The notes under the pieces are model-generated. The model was not told the DNA's origin. It saw only the letters and a list, made by a program, of their open reading frames with translations, and did no database searches. DNA of 5,046 nucleotides from Acidobacteriota bacterium. Lineage in GTDB: Bacteria; Acidobacteriota; Terriglobia; UBA7540. The stretch spans positions 1 to 5,046 of the forward strand of contig JAKASH010000306.1 of the NCBI GenBank assembly GCA_021828225.1, in the 5' to 3' direction. Positions 5,036-5,046 of the stretch are shown piece after piece. How positions within the stretch are numbered: position 1 is the first letter of the stretch; every line of letters begins with the position of its first letter. The position numbers and the translations under genes were made by a program.

Positions 5036-5046
5036 TCCAGTGGTCG

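Noticed and set aside
1..5046. CRISPR array, tRNA, rRNA, insertion sequence or prophage genes
   Set aside because: No repeated 20-40 bp units, cloverleaf sequence, transposase motif or phage structural gene was found on either strand.

Overview
This is a compact bacterial window with all recognisable genes on the minus strand, so transcription runs from high to low coordinates. The composition is moderately GC-rich (high 50s % by eye), and most starts carry strong Shine-Dalgarno sequences (AAGGAG, GGAGG, GGGAGGAG). That fits a free-living, probably environmental bacterium of a phylum such as Acidobacteria, Planctomycetes or Verrucomicrobia, or an element from one. The lineage is inference; there is no rRNA or other marker gene to settle it.

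In order of transcription the genes are: (1) a metallo-beta-lactamase-fold hydrolase (4933-3980); (2) a stand-alone copy of the C-terminal TSCPD and zinc-ribbon region of B12-dependent (class II) ribonucleotide reductase, with no catalytic domain (3893-3267); (3) a 62-residue protein with two membrane helices (3001-2813), preceded by the only good sigma70-like promoter I found; (4) a 116-residue four-cysteine, probably zinc-binding protein (2714-2364); (5) an 80-residue very basic protein of unknown function (2287-2045); (6) a 514-residue Ycf46-like AAA+ ATPase (1892-348); (7) a 109-residue Ycf35/DUF1257-like protein (345-16), which starts 2 nt after the ATPase stop; and (8) the first codons of another gene (11-1) cut off by the window edge, which by position is probably a DUF2997 protein.

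The most unusual signal is inside the ATPase. Its Walker B strand (FMDEIEK, residues 270-276) lies about 40 residues BEFORE its Walker A P-loop (GPPGAAKS, 312-319). The sensor-1 strand (FIATCNS) follows directly after the helix that should precede Walker B. The beta3-alpha segment of the AAA core has therefore moved in front of beta1, in an intact reading frame with all key motifs kept. This looks like a real non-canonical topology rather than a broken gene.

Genes 6-8 form a tight translationally coupled unit. Genes 1-5 are separated by gaps of 76-265 nt, which hold several inverted repeats, including a pair of mutually exclusive pairings between genes 4 and 5. No tRNA, rRNA, CRISPR array, transposase or phage structural gene is visible. 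No gene-free stretch exceeds 300 nt; the longest is the 265-nt gap at 3002-3266.
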